NCBI RefSeq assembly: GCF_905220365.1
Contig: NC_061146.1
Coordinates: 8,993,538 to 9,057,537, forward strand
DNA: 64,000 nt
Direction of reading: 5' to 3'
Origin: Vanessa cardui
Taxonomy: Eukaryota > Arthropoda > Insecta > Lepidoptera > Nymphalidae
This document shows, piece after piece, positions 41,427 to 52,140 of the stretch. The notes beneath the pieces were generated by a model, which saw only the letters and a list, made by a program, of their open reading frames with translations, did no database searches and was not told where the DNA came from. Every line of letters starts with the position of its first letter. The first letter of the stretch is position 1. A program made the position numbers and the translations under genes.

Positions 41427-43106
41427 TAAAATTTTAACAAAAAGAAAAACCGACTTCAAACAAAACACTTTTTTAAAACAAATAAAAATGCACTAAAAAA
41501 TAATAAAAATACTTGCATATTTTACATATTTCTTAGAGTCCTCCTAGGTAAAATGAAATGAAAAATATTCGACTACTTAAAAGTCGATTTACGATTATAT
41601 AATGTAGTTATAATTATTGGTATATTTGGAGCCGGTGTCAGTTACGGTGCCCTTGCCCCAACAATCAAAAGAAAGAAGCGATACGAGCCCCTTGATTGAT
41701 CCAGTATATTACTGTGTAAAAGGTAATTTGTAAAAAACATATTTGTTAAAGTATTCTCGTATTGTTTTTGATAGATATACTGAGATTGGCTGACACCGAC
41801 TCCAAATATAACAATAATTATAACTACATTATATAATCGTAAATCGACTTTTAAGTAGTCGAATATTTTTCATTTCATTTTACCTAGGAGGACTCTAATA
41901 AATATGTAAAATATGCAATTATTTTTATTATTTTTTAGTGCATTTTTATTTGTTTTAAAAAAGTGTTTTGTTTGAAGTCGGTTTTTCTTTTTGTTAAAAT
42001 TTTATTTATTTTTTGATTTTAAGTGAAACTGATGTTGACTAACTAATTTTTTTTAATATGGATAGATTAAGCGTTTCGTTTATATGAGTCAGAAACTACT
42101 TCGAGGACAATTTCAAAGGAAACTTGTGAATAAAGCAAAAATAGACTTTCGAAAATGCGGATTTAATACGTCATGCGGAGTAAACCACAAGGATCCCTCG
42201 AAAGAGCTGTAATCGACCTCAGCAAAAAAAACTTTGAAAAAGACCAACTATATTTCGTACATCATATGACATCACATCACATACACAAAAATTGATTAAA
42301 GATAGTAAGCAATTCTGCCCCATATCGCACCCTAACTGTGAGCCGTATAGGAGTTCCATCACTACATAGTATAAAACAAAGTCGCTTTCTCTGTCCCTAT
42401 ATCTTTAAATCTATGCAACGGATTTTGATGCGATTTTTTTGAAAGATAGTGTGATTCAAGAGGAATGTTTGTGTATATAATACATGAACAATATAGTAAA
42501 GAAACTCTGATAATTTTAGAAGTTTGCGATGTGATGTCGTAAAATAAACAAATTCTGTAGTATATTTAGTATCAGTATTGCACCCGTGCGAAGCCGGGGT
42601 GGGTAGCTAGTTGATTATAATATTCGACAATGATAATTACATAAACATAACCACATTACGGAAGGTGACTCAAATATCCAAATAACCTATAAAGAAAAGA
42701 TTCGACAGAATATCGCTAACGTGCTCCTCAGAATTGTTGCGCTCCCTTCCGTTCCGCTACTTTGTCATGGATCCTGTGCTCAGAACCTTACCAAACTTTC
42801 ACCAAATTACCCTTGAAGTATATATTTTATAATAAAAAAAGAATTATCAAAATTGGTTAACGTGATTTTCAGTTATTCACCTATTTGTCGCGCATATACA
42901 TAATGCAAATTTAAGACTTATGTCGTTTTCATACGGATACCATCGTCGGAAAAAAATTAAAAAAAAATGGGACCCCACGGGAAGCACTACCTTTCAAACA
43001 AAAAAAAAATATCAAAATCGGTCCACCAAGTAAAAAGTTATGAGGTAACAAACATAAAAAAAAATACAGACGAATTGATAACCTCCTCCTTTTTGAAGTC
43101 GGTTGA
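41427..43106 (-). mobile_element. Composite element E, copy 3, full length
   Basis: Reverse orientation. Because it interrupts a family C SINE, both ends are visible: TAAAATTTTAACAAAAAG on the left and CCTTTTTGAAGTCGGTTG on the right. The palindrome arms are 41427-41642 and 41788-42012 with a spacer homologous to that of copy 1 in reverse. Block order is the same as copy 1, giving a length of about 1.68 kb. Any target duplication is at most a few A residues. No ORF with a transposase motif is present. Confidence 0.78.
42362..42615 (+). mobile_element. Lep1-like Helitron inside E copy 3
   Basis: TACATAGTATAAAACAAAGTC through GCCGGGGTGGGTAGCTAGT. Same flanks as in E copies 1 and 2. Confidence 0.7.
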
Positions 43107-43265
43107 AAATCAGAAGTAACGACGGTACCACAAACACGCAGACCCAAGACAACATAGAAAACTTATGGAAATCTACATGGACTCGGCCGGGAATCGAACC
43201 CGGGACCTCGGAGTGACGTACCCATGAACACCGGTGTACACACCACTCGACCACGGAGGTCGTCG
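43107..43265 (-). mobile_element. Family C SINE, right part
   Basis: Resumes AAATCAGAAGTAACGACGG and runs to the tRNA-like head (GGAATCGAACCCGGGACC, CACTCGACCACGGAGGTCG). Confidence 0.82.
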
Positions 43266-43339
43266 ATTAATCAATATAGCGTTTGTAGTTTGTTTGTAAA
43301 AAAGCACTTGATTATGGCATATTGTTATTTATAAACTAA

Positions 43340-43850
43340 AGGCTCTCCTAGGCTTCGCTCCCATACAGTGTATTGACAGTGAAAATGTTATGATATAAAG
43401 ATATTGTATACCCTATGGCACTTATGAATAATATATCTATATATCTTCCATTAGTTTCGGAGATTAATATAATATAATATATTTACAAACAGAAAGAAAT
43501 TAATACACTCGTAATCAAAAGTGTACTAGTGCTCGTGACTTTGTGTACCTAGGTTTGAAACTTAAAAAAATTAGAGTTTTTGTTGTAGCCTAAGTTACTC
43601 CCTAATAATTCAGCTATCTGACAGTAAAAGTCTAGTCAAAATCGGTCCAGTTTTTCCAGAGATGTGTCAGAACAAATAGACAGATAGGCAGCCGATAATT
43701 ATAAAAAAATGCTATTTTGATATATGTATCTACCGTGCATACATACATATGTACATATGCATTAAGTAAAAAGCGATTATTTTATATCACAAACAGACAC
43801 TCCAATTTTATTTCTTGGGAATGAAACGATCGCCTCCTGGCTATTTCATC
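43340..43850 (+). mobile_element. Probable degenerate interspersed repeat
   Basis: CCTAGGCTTCGCTCCC, AAAATCGGTCCAGTTTTTCC, CAGAACAAATAGACAGATAG and CAAACAGACACTCCAATTTT resemble a common lepidopteran repeat. Assignment is from memory and the boundaries are unclear. Confidence 0.35.
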
Positions 43851-43907
43851 TCATATTAAATTGTTTATTTATATAATACATAAGACAAACAAAAAAATAA
43901 AAAACCC

Positions 43908-44040
43908 CGCTGAGTTTCTTTCGCCGGTTCTTCTCAGGTCAGGGTATTTTCTTTTCGAACCGGTGGTAGTGTTTCAATTGACCATCAATAAGAAAGTGTA
44001 ATGCTTCTATATTGAATAAAGATATTTGAGTTTGAGTTTG
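43908..44040 (+). mobile_element. LINE 3' end with TTTGAG tail
   Basis: CGCTGAGTTTCTTTCGCCGG, CGAACCGGTGGTAGTGTTTC, TATATTGAATAAAGATATTTG and GAGTTTGAGTTTG. It lies just 5' of the LINE body and is the end of a separate, older insertion. Confidence 0.6.
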
Positions 44041-44067
44041 CGTTTTGAGTTATATATATAGATTTAA

Positions 44068-46168
44068 AAATTGGAGTGCTATAATTCGTATCATAAATTC
44101 GCGGAAGAGAAAATTAAATCTAATACTAAATATTTTTGGTCGTATATAAAAAGAAAGAAAAACAACAAAGCTAGCACTTATCCAGCAACTATGAGGCGAA
44201 ATGAAGTTATAGCGAGTGATGGCCCAAGTATTTGTGATTTATTTGCATCACAATTCTCATCAGTTTATGAAGAAAATAAAGTACCTTCCCATAATATTGA
44301 TTATATTCTTAAAACCTTGGACAGTAGAATCAATAGCAGTTTAGCGCTAATTCAATTGAAAGAATCCGACGTTCTAGAAAAATTAAAGTGTTTGGATAGC
44401 AATAAAGGTTCTGGACCTGACAACATTCCCCCAATTTACATAGTAAAATGCTCATCAAATCTTGCTCTGCCCCTCACAATTATATTCAACACTTCGCTAC
44501 GATTGGGGATATTTCCTTTGAAATGGAAGACTGCAAAAGTAGTTCCCATTTTCAAAAGTGGTGAGAAAAATAATGTGAAAAACTACAGGCCCATTTCAAT
44601 TCTCTCGATATTTGGAAAAGTGTTTGAGTCATTAATTTACCCATATATTTACAACCATGTTAGATGCTTGTTCAGTAATCATCAGTATGGCTTTGTTGCT
44701 GGACGGTCTACATGTACGAACTTAGTGAATTTCTCAGAAATTTTATTTGAATCTATCGATAGAAATAAAAGAGTAGATGTTATTTATACTGACCTAAGTA
44801 AGGCTTTTGACCTTGTGCCATTTTCTGCTCTTATTTTAAAACTGTCCGTTTGTGGTCTCACAGGGTCACTGTTAGGATTACTTGAGTCTTATCTTACTAG
44901 CAGACATTTTTATGTTGTTGCCAGCGGTTTTCAATCTAGTAAACGCAAAGTAATATCTGGAGTTCCACAGGGCTCACACTTAGGCCCGTTATTATTCAAT
45001 ATATTCATAAACGACCTAACTAGTTCTCTTAAATATTCTACCCCATATTTGTACGCTGATGATGTAAAACTTCTTAAAATCATTGGGAATTCAAATGATA
45101 CAATCCTTTTACAAGATGATTTAACACAATTGTACAACTGGTGTCAAAATAATGGTATGAAACTCAACCCAGATAAATGTTCATGGATATCTTTCACTAG
45201 AAATTATAATGAGATTAGTATGCATTTTAATATAGCTGGCAATCATATCAAATCCGTAGATACGATTAGGGATCTTGGGGTGGTCTTTGATAAAAAATTA
45301 ACTTTTATATCACATATAGACAACATAATTAGCAGGGCATCTAAAATGTTGGGTTTCGTTATCAGAAACGGTAAACTGTTTCGAAATCCAAAAACTAAGA
45401 TCATATTGTTCAACAGTTTTGTCAGGAGCATTTTGGAATATGCAAGTGTTGTGTGGAGGCCACATTACGCAACTCACAGTTTAAGACTAGAGAGAATTCA
45501 AAAACGTTTTCTTTACCATCTTACATTTTCTTTAGGTAAAGCCAAATTACTTCCTACCTACAATGACAGACTAAAGTACTTCAAAATTATTTCCTTAAGT
45601 CAACGGCGTGACATGCTAGATTTAACGTTTTTATACAAATCTCTAAATAGTTTATATGATAATTCTTTTCTAGTTTCTAGAATAAATTTAAATGTTCCTG
45701 CTAGATACCCACGAAAACCGATAGCGCCATTAGTAAGACCTTTTCGTAAAACCGTCTTAGGAAGTAACTCACCTGTGGCACGTTTTTGTAAAATCTTAAA
45801 CGAGCACAGTGCCTCCCTTGATCCATTTGGTGACTCTTTATCTAAGTTCCGTAAGAAAATGTTAGAATTATTAGCCATTTGATTGTTATTGTTTCGTTAT
45901 TATTTTTTTTTTAAAAATCTCTTTTTTTTTGCAAATCTTTTTGTTAAGTATATTTTTTTTTTTGTAACTTTTCAATTAGCATAATATGTTTAAACTTGTA
46001 AATGTACATATTTTTATCGTGTAAGCTCCTTTTATATCCACATTGCATGAGGTATTCTCCTTTATAGGTAATGCATTTAGTTTTAAGCTTTATGTTGTTA
46101 TTGTTACTAATATTGTGTTAATGTATTTACTCCTGGAGGATCTTAATAAATAAATAAAAAAAAAAAAG
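44068..46168 (+). mobile_element. Non-LTR retrotransposon, 5'-truncated
   Basis: Contains the RT ORF, a 285-bp T-rich 3' UTR and the tail TAAATAAATAAAAAAAAAAA. The endonuclease region is absent and a stop lies just upstream in frame (44065), so the body begins abruptly around 44068. No convincing target duplication was found. Confidence 0.8.
44071..45882 (+). CDS. LINE reverse transcriptase, 603 codons open
   Basis: RNA-directed DNA polymerase of a non-LTR retrotransposon, acting in target-primed reverse transcription. Motifs seen: NYRPISILSIFGKVFE (fingers), the first catalytic Asp in TDLSKAFD (241-247), SGVPQGSHLGPLLFNIF (VPQG from residue 298) and the active-site YADD at 328-331. The C-terminal thumb/tail ends KFRKKMLELLAI. 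The frame is open for 603 codons without a stop, but the true start is lost: the first codon is TTG, a truncated interior codon, and the N-terminal endonuclease is missing. It cannot move by itself. The clade looks jockey/CR1-like but I cannot fix it. The uninterrupted frame suggests a fairly recent insertion. Confidence 0.9.
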   Translation: MECYNSYHKFAEEKIKSNTKYFWSYIKRKKNNKASTYPATMRRNEVIASDGPSICDLFASQFSSVYEENKVPSHNIDYILKTLDSRINSSLALIQLKESDVLEKLKCLDSNKGSGPDNIPPIYIVKCSSNLALPLTIIFNTSLRLGIFPLKWKTAKVVPIFKSGEKNNVKNYRPISILSIFGKVFESLIYPYIYNHVRCLFSNHQYGFVAGRSTCTNLVNFSEILFESIDRNKRVDVIYTDLSKAFDLVPFSALILKLSVCGLTGSLLGLLESYLTSRHFYVVASGFQSSKRKVISGVPQGSHLGPLLFNIFINDLTSSLKYSTPYLYADDVKLLKIIGNSNDTILLQDDLTQLYNWCQNNGMKLNPDKCSWISFTRNYNEISMHFNIAGNHIKSVDTIRDLGVVFDKKLTFISHIDNIISRASKMLGFVIRNGKLFRNPKTKIILFNSFVRSILEYASVVWRPHYATHSLRLERIQKRFLYHLTFSLGKAKLLPTYNDRLKYFKIISLSQRRDMLDLTFLYKSLNSLYDNSFLVSRINLNVPARYPRKPIAPLVRPFRKTVLGSNSPVARFCKILNEHSASLDPFGDSLSKFRKKMLELLAI

Positions 46169-46431
46169 GTTTGAGCAATTTGTATCGTCACGTTCAAAAA
46201 ATACCTAATCTATATTTAAAATGTACGTTGCGATTCGACGTAAGCGCGTTTCAGAAAATGTTTTTTGGGCAACGTCGCTATGAATGACAATAGATGGAAT
46301 ACATCAAGAGATATGAATTGATATATTTGCTATTGGTTGGATATAATTGTTTCAGTGTTACATTTTCTATTTAAGTTGATAAATTGATAGATCGAACCCT
46401 ACTTGTACTGTGTTGGAGTTCACACAAAATC

Positions 46432-46698
46432 TTTTTTTTATGCTTTTGATTGGAGGGCGAGCCTATAGGCCACCTGATGGTAAGTGGTTACCGCCGCTCA
46501 CAGACAATGGCGCTGTAAGAAACATTAACCATTCCTTTCATCGTCAATGCGCCACCAACCTTGGGAACTAAGATGCCCCTTGTGCCTGTAGTTACACTGG
46601 CTCACTCACTCCTTCAGGCGGGTTCAGGTTAGGCGGCAGAATATCTGATGAGTGGGTGGTATCTACCCAGATGAGCTTGCACAAAGTCCTACCATCTA
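46432..46698 (-). mobile_element. Family B SINE-like repeat
   Basis: GAGGGCGAGCCTATAGGCCA through GCACAAAGTCCTACCATC. A small deletion removes the CCGGAACACAACAATAC block. Confidence 0.78.
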
Positions 46699-46798
46699 GT
46701 CCTGTGTTTGTTGTTGGCTGGTAGCATGACTAAAATTGGTTAAGATAACATCATTATCATCACAATGATCAGTGTCTTAAAGCAGATATGTTTAACTC

Positions 46799-46980
46799 AA
46801 CAACAACAAAAACAGCCTGTATATTCCCACTGCTTTGCTAAAGGCCTCCTCTCCCTTTGAAGAGAAGGTTTGGAACATATTCCACCACGCTGTTCCAATG
46901 CGGGTTGGTGGAATACACATGTGGCATAATTTCTATGAAATTTGTCACATGCAGGTTTCCTCACGATGTTTTCCTTCACT
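46799..46980 (-). mobile_element. Family A SINE lacking the tRNA-like head
   Basis: CAACAACAAAAACAGCCTG tail through ATGTTTTCCTTCACT, where the copy stops. Confidence 0.85.
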
Positions 46981-47450
46981 CGTTTTGTTTAACTCGGTAG
47001 AAGTTAAACTAATCTATTGATATCCTATCTTATCGTAGAGTTCAATCCTAGCTTAAGAGATTAATGTTTAGTCAAAGTTAGAATTCTATGAATTCAGATT
47101 GAAATTGAAGAAAATATACGTATTTTTTATGTAATGTAATGTATTAGATGCTTATAATACAGTGACAATAACGCGAATGAATCTGGAACCGACCTCAGTA
47201 AGTAGCTGAGAGTCTCACAAATAGGATTATAGATTTCTCGAGCCAATAAAAACCTAGTCATCGGTGGAAATTATATTTCGACGACGATCATTGTTTGTGA
47301 GAGAAAAATATGAAGCATTGGAAACTGTTATCTATTGCTTATAAGTTTTGTTGCGTCTAAATATAACATATTTATTTTTGCTTTCTTTGTTTAAGAACGC
47401 GCTGATATGTTTCGAATAATAAAATTAACTTGTGGGTGCTGAGCACAAAG
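46981..47450. other. Unassigned intergenic DNA
   Basis: Nothing recognised. Confidence 0.45.
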
Positions 47451-47752
47451 AGCTGAGATGGCCCAGTGGTCAGAACGCGTGCGTCTTAACCGATGATTGC
47501 GGGTTCAAATCCAGGCAGGTACCACTATAATATTTATGTGCTTAAATTGTGTTTATAATTCATCTCGTGCTCGGCGGTGAAGGAAAACATCGTGAGGAAA
47601 CCTGAATGTGACTAATTTCATTGAAATTCTGCCACATGTGCATCCACCAACCCGCATTGGAACAGCGTTGTAGAATATGTTCCAAACCCTCTCCGTCCCT
47701 TAATGAAAGAGGATTCCTTATTCCAGCAGTAGGAAATTTACAGGCTGTTACT
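47451..47752 (+). mobile_element. Family A SINE, near complete
   Basis: GAGCTGAGATGGCCCAGTGG through TTACAGGCTGTTAC. Box B is GGTTCAAATCC. Confidence 0.88.
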
Positions 47753-48031
47753 TTTTTTTACTACTTTACTTTTTTACTTGTGGGTAGCCCTAGTCAGTAG
47801 GTATATAATATTTCTAACATGCAGGAAGTTAATGCATGTGTGTTGGACGACAAATCCGACACGAAAAAGAGGCGTACGACTAACGTTTTTACGTGCTTAT
47901 TAAGGCACGAGAGTGTACACTTATTAACTCATCAGGACTAGGTTTTATTTATTTATTTAAAGAAAATTAAAGGACATTTGGAGAAACAAGTCTAGTAGTG
48001 CGACAAGAACAACAAATGGTTAGACTATGCA

Positions 48032-48033
<2 letters not shown>

Positions 48034-48092
<59 letters not shown>
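48034..48092. repeat. (TG)n microsatellite
   Basis: About 29 uninterrupted TG units. The ORF across it is an artefact. Confidence 0.95.
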
Positions 48093-48096
<4 letters not shown>

Positions 48097-48225
48097 TAAA
48101 AGTTGTGGGTGTTGAAAGGAGCTACTTACTATGCGAGCTCACTGGAAGTTGCTTTCCGCAATGGTGTAGAGTTGAAATATTGACGATTCTTAAATGCTGT
48201 AGTTCAAAATTTACTTAAGTAAAAT

Positions 48226-48542
48226 ATACAGGGTTTTTAAATTTGGACATAATTATAATTTAAACATTTAAAAATATTCAATGTTTAATAGTTTTTATAA
48301 AACAGAAGAAAAAAATTGATTTTAATTGACAATTTTTTTAAATAAATATGAATTTGCATTTTTGACGACTTTTGAATAAACTAAAAAACGTGATAACTCA
48401 AAAATGGTTCACTTTTGCACCATGCATGTAAGGTTTAAAATTATTGCAAATAGTCACCCCTATCACCTCCTAACGGATATACTCATCATTATTAACGGAT
48501 ATACTCATATACAGGGTTATTATCAATAACCCTGTATATGAG
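48226..48542. mobile_element. Possible MITE with ACAGGGTT ends and terminal palindrome
   Basis: Left end ATATACAGGGTTTTTAAATT; right end AATAACCCTGTATATGAG. The right side carries a perfect palindrome (18-bp arms 48504-48521 and 48525-48542, 3-nt loop). There is no ORF. Confidence 0.5.
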
Positions 48543-48785
48543 TAGTGACCCGCCCAGTTTTCGCACGGGTGCATACTGAAACAAAACATACCACAGATTT
48601 TATTTATTTGGGTATCACATTACAAACTTCTAATATTATCGGTTATCCTTTACTACATTCTTCCTCTCGAATCACTCTATCTATTAATAAAAACCACATC
48701 AAAATCTGTGCGTAGTTTTACAGATTTAAGCATACATATAGGGACAGAGAAAGCGACTTTGTTTTATACTATGTAGTGATTTGAT
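48543..48785 (-). mobile_element. Lep1-like Helitron
   Basis: AGTGACCCGCCCAGTTTTCG through GCGACTTTGTTTTATACTATG. It abuts the palindrome of the preceding element. Confidence 0.65.
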
Positions 48786-49198
48786 TTAATCTTTAGCCGC
48801 TCATGTATACCAATCAATATTGGAAAAGCATGCTGGAAAAAACCAAGCCTTCTTAATAGGAGTAGAGACCTCATATCTAGTATGGGACCGTCATATATAG
48901 TAACGTTACTTTAAAACGTTTTTTTTTTCCATTACAAGATATAATAAAGCAATTTTTCTTAAGATACCAAGATTTTTCGGTCCAGTTGAACCCATGCGAA
49001 CACAGTTAGGCAGAAGTACGACTGGCCGTTTATCACAATTAAGGTGTAATACTGTAACTCCCAGTGGACCGAAAAGAAAGTAAATTAAATAAGGATAATG
49101 TTTCATTAATGATACTAATTGTTTGTTTTATTGTATAAGACACAAAAGGTGTGCTTATATATAAAAAAACAATTTATATTAAGCAGGACGACATTAAA
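48786..49198. other. Unassigned intergenic DNA
   Basis: Nothing recognised. Confidence 0.45.
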
Positions 49199-49382
49199 AG
49201 CCGAGGTGGTCCAGTGGTTAGAACATGTGCATCGTGAAGAAACCTTCATTTTCATCGAAATTCTGCCAGATGTGCATTCCACCAACCCGCTTTGGAACAG
49301 CCTAGTGGAATATGTTCCAAACCCTCTCTTTAATGGGAGAGGAGGCCTTAGCTGAGCAGTAGGAAATTTACAGGCTGTAACT
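49199..49382 (+). mobile_element. Family A SINE, internally deleted
   Basis: GCCGAGGTGGTCCAGTGG head, then directly CATCGTGAAGAAACCTTC, so box B and about 100 bp are missing. It ends GGAAATTTACAGGCTGTAAC. Confidence 0.8.
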
Positions 49383-49407
49383 TTACTTTACTAGGCCGAC
49401 TTTTATA

Positions 49408-49858
49408 TTAAACTAGCTTTTGCCCGCGACTTCGTTCGCGTGGACTTCAGGTTCGTCCCGTCTAGTCTAGTAATCGCTTAAAATCGCTTCGTAAATAAGC
49501 CATTATTTCTCGTACAAAGTAAAGGATAAAAAATGGTTATTGTGGGTTATTCCTAAGAGATAAACATATACCATCACGGACTTTTTTGTAGACCTTTTTA
49601 AGTTGTACAATACTGTAGTACATTGTTTTGATCTATCTCGTAGAATTCAGTCAGCGTTTGCAATGTAAGCGCAAAAAATGTGTTTATTTACTACCTCAAA
49701 TTAGAAACCTCAAAAATTGTAGCCTATGTGTTATTCTGATGTATAAGCTATATTGTGGTAAAGTTTCATTCAAATCCATTCAGTAGTTTTTACGTGAAAG
49801 AGTAACAAACATCCATACATACAAACTTTCGCCTTTATAATAGTAGTAGGATATTATT
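49408..49858 (+). mobile_element. Interspersed repeat starting CTAGCTTTTGCCCGCGACTTC
   Basis: Contains GCCCGCGACTTCGTTCGCG, CAAATCCATTCAGTAGTTTT, ACGTGAAAGAGTAACAAACA and AACTTTCGCCTTTATAATAG. This is a widespread lepidopteran non-autonomous repeat (450 bp here). Its class is debated and I do not assign it. Confidence 0.55.
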
Positions 49859-49859
49859 T

Positions 49860-50005
49860 TATAATCACAACAAAAATATTCTTTACCCAAGTAGTTCCAT
49901 AAAAGCGCTTTTGAATTGTTGAGCACAGTGTCGAATTATTAAATGCAAGTCAAGCTACCACCGGTTCCGAAGTAGAAACTCAGTATTCACTCTTTTCCAT
50001 CATTT
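49860..50005 (-). mobile_element. Family D LINE 3' end, diverged
   Basis: CAAGTAGTTCCATAAAAGCG, CAAGCTACCACCGGTTCCG and GAAACTCAGTATTCACTC. Confidence 0.6.
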
Positions 50006-50033
50006 TAATTACTGTACATCAGTAAAGAACTTT

Positions 50034-50190
50034 TTTTTTATGTTATAAGGGCAAACGAGCAGGAGGCTCACCTGATGGAAAGTGATTACCACCGCCCATG
50101 GACATTTGCAACACCGGGGGCTAGCAGGTGCGTTGCCGGCCTTTGAGGAAGGATTACGCTCTTTTCTTTAAGATTCCGAAGACCTATCGG
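50034..50190 (+). mobile_element. Family I repeat, partial
   Basis: GGGCAAACGAGCAGGAGGCT through CTTTTCTTTAAGATTCCGA. Confidence 0.6.
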
Positions 50191-50220
50191 CAATAATAAT
50201 ATTATATAACGGATTAAATG

Positions 50221-50315
50221 TTCTTTTCGATAGAATTCACATTCAGTATCGGTGGTAAATTAGTGAATATAGTCTTGTAAAAGCCTATTCGAATAAAGTA
50301 AATTTTTATTTTGAT
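50221..50315 (+). mobile_element. Family D LINE 3' fragment
   Basis: CGATAGAATTCACATTCAG through CCTATTCGAATAAAGTAAAT. Confidence 0.5.
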
Positions 50316-50518
50316 TAATGGAAAATAATTGATAAGAAATAGTGACTGAAATAAAAATAACCGCATCAAAATTCGTAACAAAACAAAAGAACAACGAATA
50401 TTAAAGCGTGGCATTAATGGGTTTTCGGTGTTCAACATCGAATTGATTATATTGAAAGAATTTATAATTAAAGAAATTCGAGATATGTATGAAATACAAT
50501 TATTGAGAATATTTGTTG

Positions 50519-50626
50519 TTGTTGGTACAGCTTTATGCAAGCCACCCACTCATCAGATAATCTACGGTCTAATTACAGTATTCAGTATTGTTGTGATCGC
50601 GTTTGAAGAGTGAGTGAGCCAGTGTA
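50519..50626 (+). mobile_element. Family B, 5' part
   Basis: GGTACAGCTTTATGCAAGCC through GGTGAGTGAGCC-type block (AGTGAGTGAGCCAGTG), where it stops. Confidence 0.65.
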
Positions 50627-50631
50627 ATTAT

Positions 50632-50838
50632 GGTAAGTGGTCACCATCGCCCATAATCAATGACGTTGTTAGAAATATTAACTATTCCTTACATCGTCAT
50701 TGTGCCACCAACGTTTTGAACTCACTCACCCTTCAAACCGGGATACAACAATACTGCGTACGGTTGGTTAGCGATAGAATATCTTATGAGTGGGTGATAC
50801 CTAACCAAAGTGGGCTTGCACAAAGCCCTACCACCAGG
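50632..50838 (-). mobile_element. Family B, opposite orientation, joined to the previous
   Basis: ATGGTAAGTGGTCACCATCG through GCACAAAGCCCTACCACCAG. It has a deletion in the AACTAAGATG block. Confidence 0.72.
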
Positions 50839-51235
50839 ATACATGGGACGTAACTTCTTTGTACCACATAGAATGGGTAATATTTTTTACAGCATCATTT
50901 TTTTACATATCGATATCATAGAGGCTTGGTGGAAATCAGTCATATACTCAGCCAAATATCCAAACTTAACAGTATAGTAATATAGTTCGAAGGTTGAATG
51001 AACCAGTGTAATTATAGGTATGAGGCACATTCCTTTTAAGGAAAGGTTAAAATATGCTACGGTACCGATATTTAGTTAATTTAGTACAATATTTAGACAG
51101 TGGTGATTTTTTACTTATTAATGATTGAGCGTCGTGACATTTGCAGTCAAGATAAGAGGAAGTACCCCAAATCCAATACGAAGAAATAAATAAGATTATT
51201 TTTTTAAATTAAAACGCTCAGGAAGGTTGCTTTGT
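50839..51235. other. Unassigned intergenic DNA
   Basis: Faint B-like words (GAACCAGTGTAATTATAGG, 51000) only. Confidence 0.4.
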
Positions 51236-51535
51236 TATCGTTGCGCGAGTCTTCCCCCTCAATAGGCGTTGCGACTAAGTGGTTCTCAATACCCTGGGAA
51301 TTGCCCCTAGGAATAGGAGGCTTACATAGGCACAGGAATCCTCCCTAAGACAATTCCTAAGGGGTATGGAGGCTGGGGAATTGAGGATAGGCGGGTGGGA
51401 GTCAAAGTAGGATTCGAAGGCAAAGTAGCGTCTGCTGAAAAGACGGAGGGGGTACCGCTGGTTTTTTAGTGGGTATTCTGGTGTACTAGGGCCCACATAC
51501 CCCCAACTTCACGTGAGCATAACGCGTAATGCGTT
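51236..51535. other. GC-rich patch, possible LINE fragment
   Basis: Clearly higher G+C than its surroundings (CGGAGGGGGTACCGCTGG, GGGCCCACATACCCCCAAC, CGTAATGCGTTTTTACAGCG). The minus-strand ORF 51275-51496 is proline-rich with no motif. Probably part of a larger repeat; class unknown. Confidence 0.4.
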
Positions 51536-51574
51536 TTTACAGCGACGAAAAAGAGCTCATTTATTCTAAATAAT

Positions 51575-51800
51575 AATAATAACTTAATATTGGACAACAT
51601 CACGTACATATTTATACGAACATAGTTCGTATAACTCTGATGCCAATGTAGCTAACGCGCTGTATTATGGAAAATCAGAAGAGGCGACGTTACTACAATG
51701 AATTTTTTCCACATCGACTCAACTGGGAATCGAACCAGGGACCTCAGAGTGGCATACCCATGAAAACCAACGTACAGATTTGTTAACCACGAAGGTCGTA
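51575..51800 (-). mobile_element. Family C tRNA-derived SINE, old
   Basis: TATGGAAAATCAGAAGAGGC, box B complement GGAATCGAACCAGGGACC, and the degraded head GTTAACCACGAAGGTCG. Confidence 0.7.
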
Positions 51801-52140
51801 AGACATATACATACTATAAATGAGAATTTAAACTGTATTTAAGTAAATAAAGCATGTTGTAAGAAAATCTTTGCGTCACTAATGGTTGGATCGTGTAATG
51901 GAGCGTAAAGGTTTCATTGAAAACTATAAGTCACGTTGTCAAGGGGTAAGTGAACTTTGAAGAATGAATTTTAGAAGATGTTCTATTTTTAAACGTTATT
52001 TGCATGTTAAAAATACTTTTAAATACAGACTATAAACTTCAGCTTTTGTAAGTTTTTTTTTTAATATTATTAATTGGGATTGCGGCTGTACGATATGCAG
52101 TCTAAATAACATATACGCCTGTATCGTCATCATTTTATTT
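51801..52140. other. Unassigned intergenic DNA
   Basis: Nothing recognised. Confidence 0.4.

Noticed and set aside
48027..48218. 63-codon ORF rich in Cys-Val
   Set aside because: It reads through the TG microsatellite.
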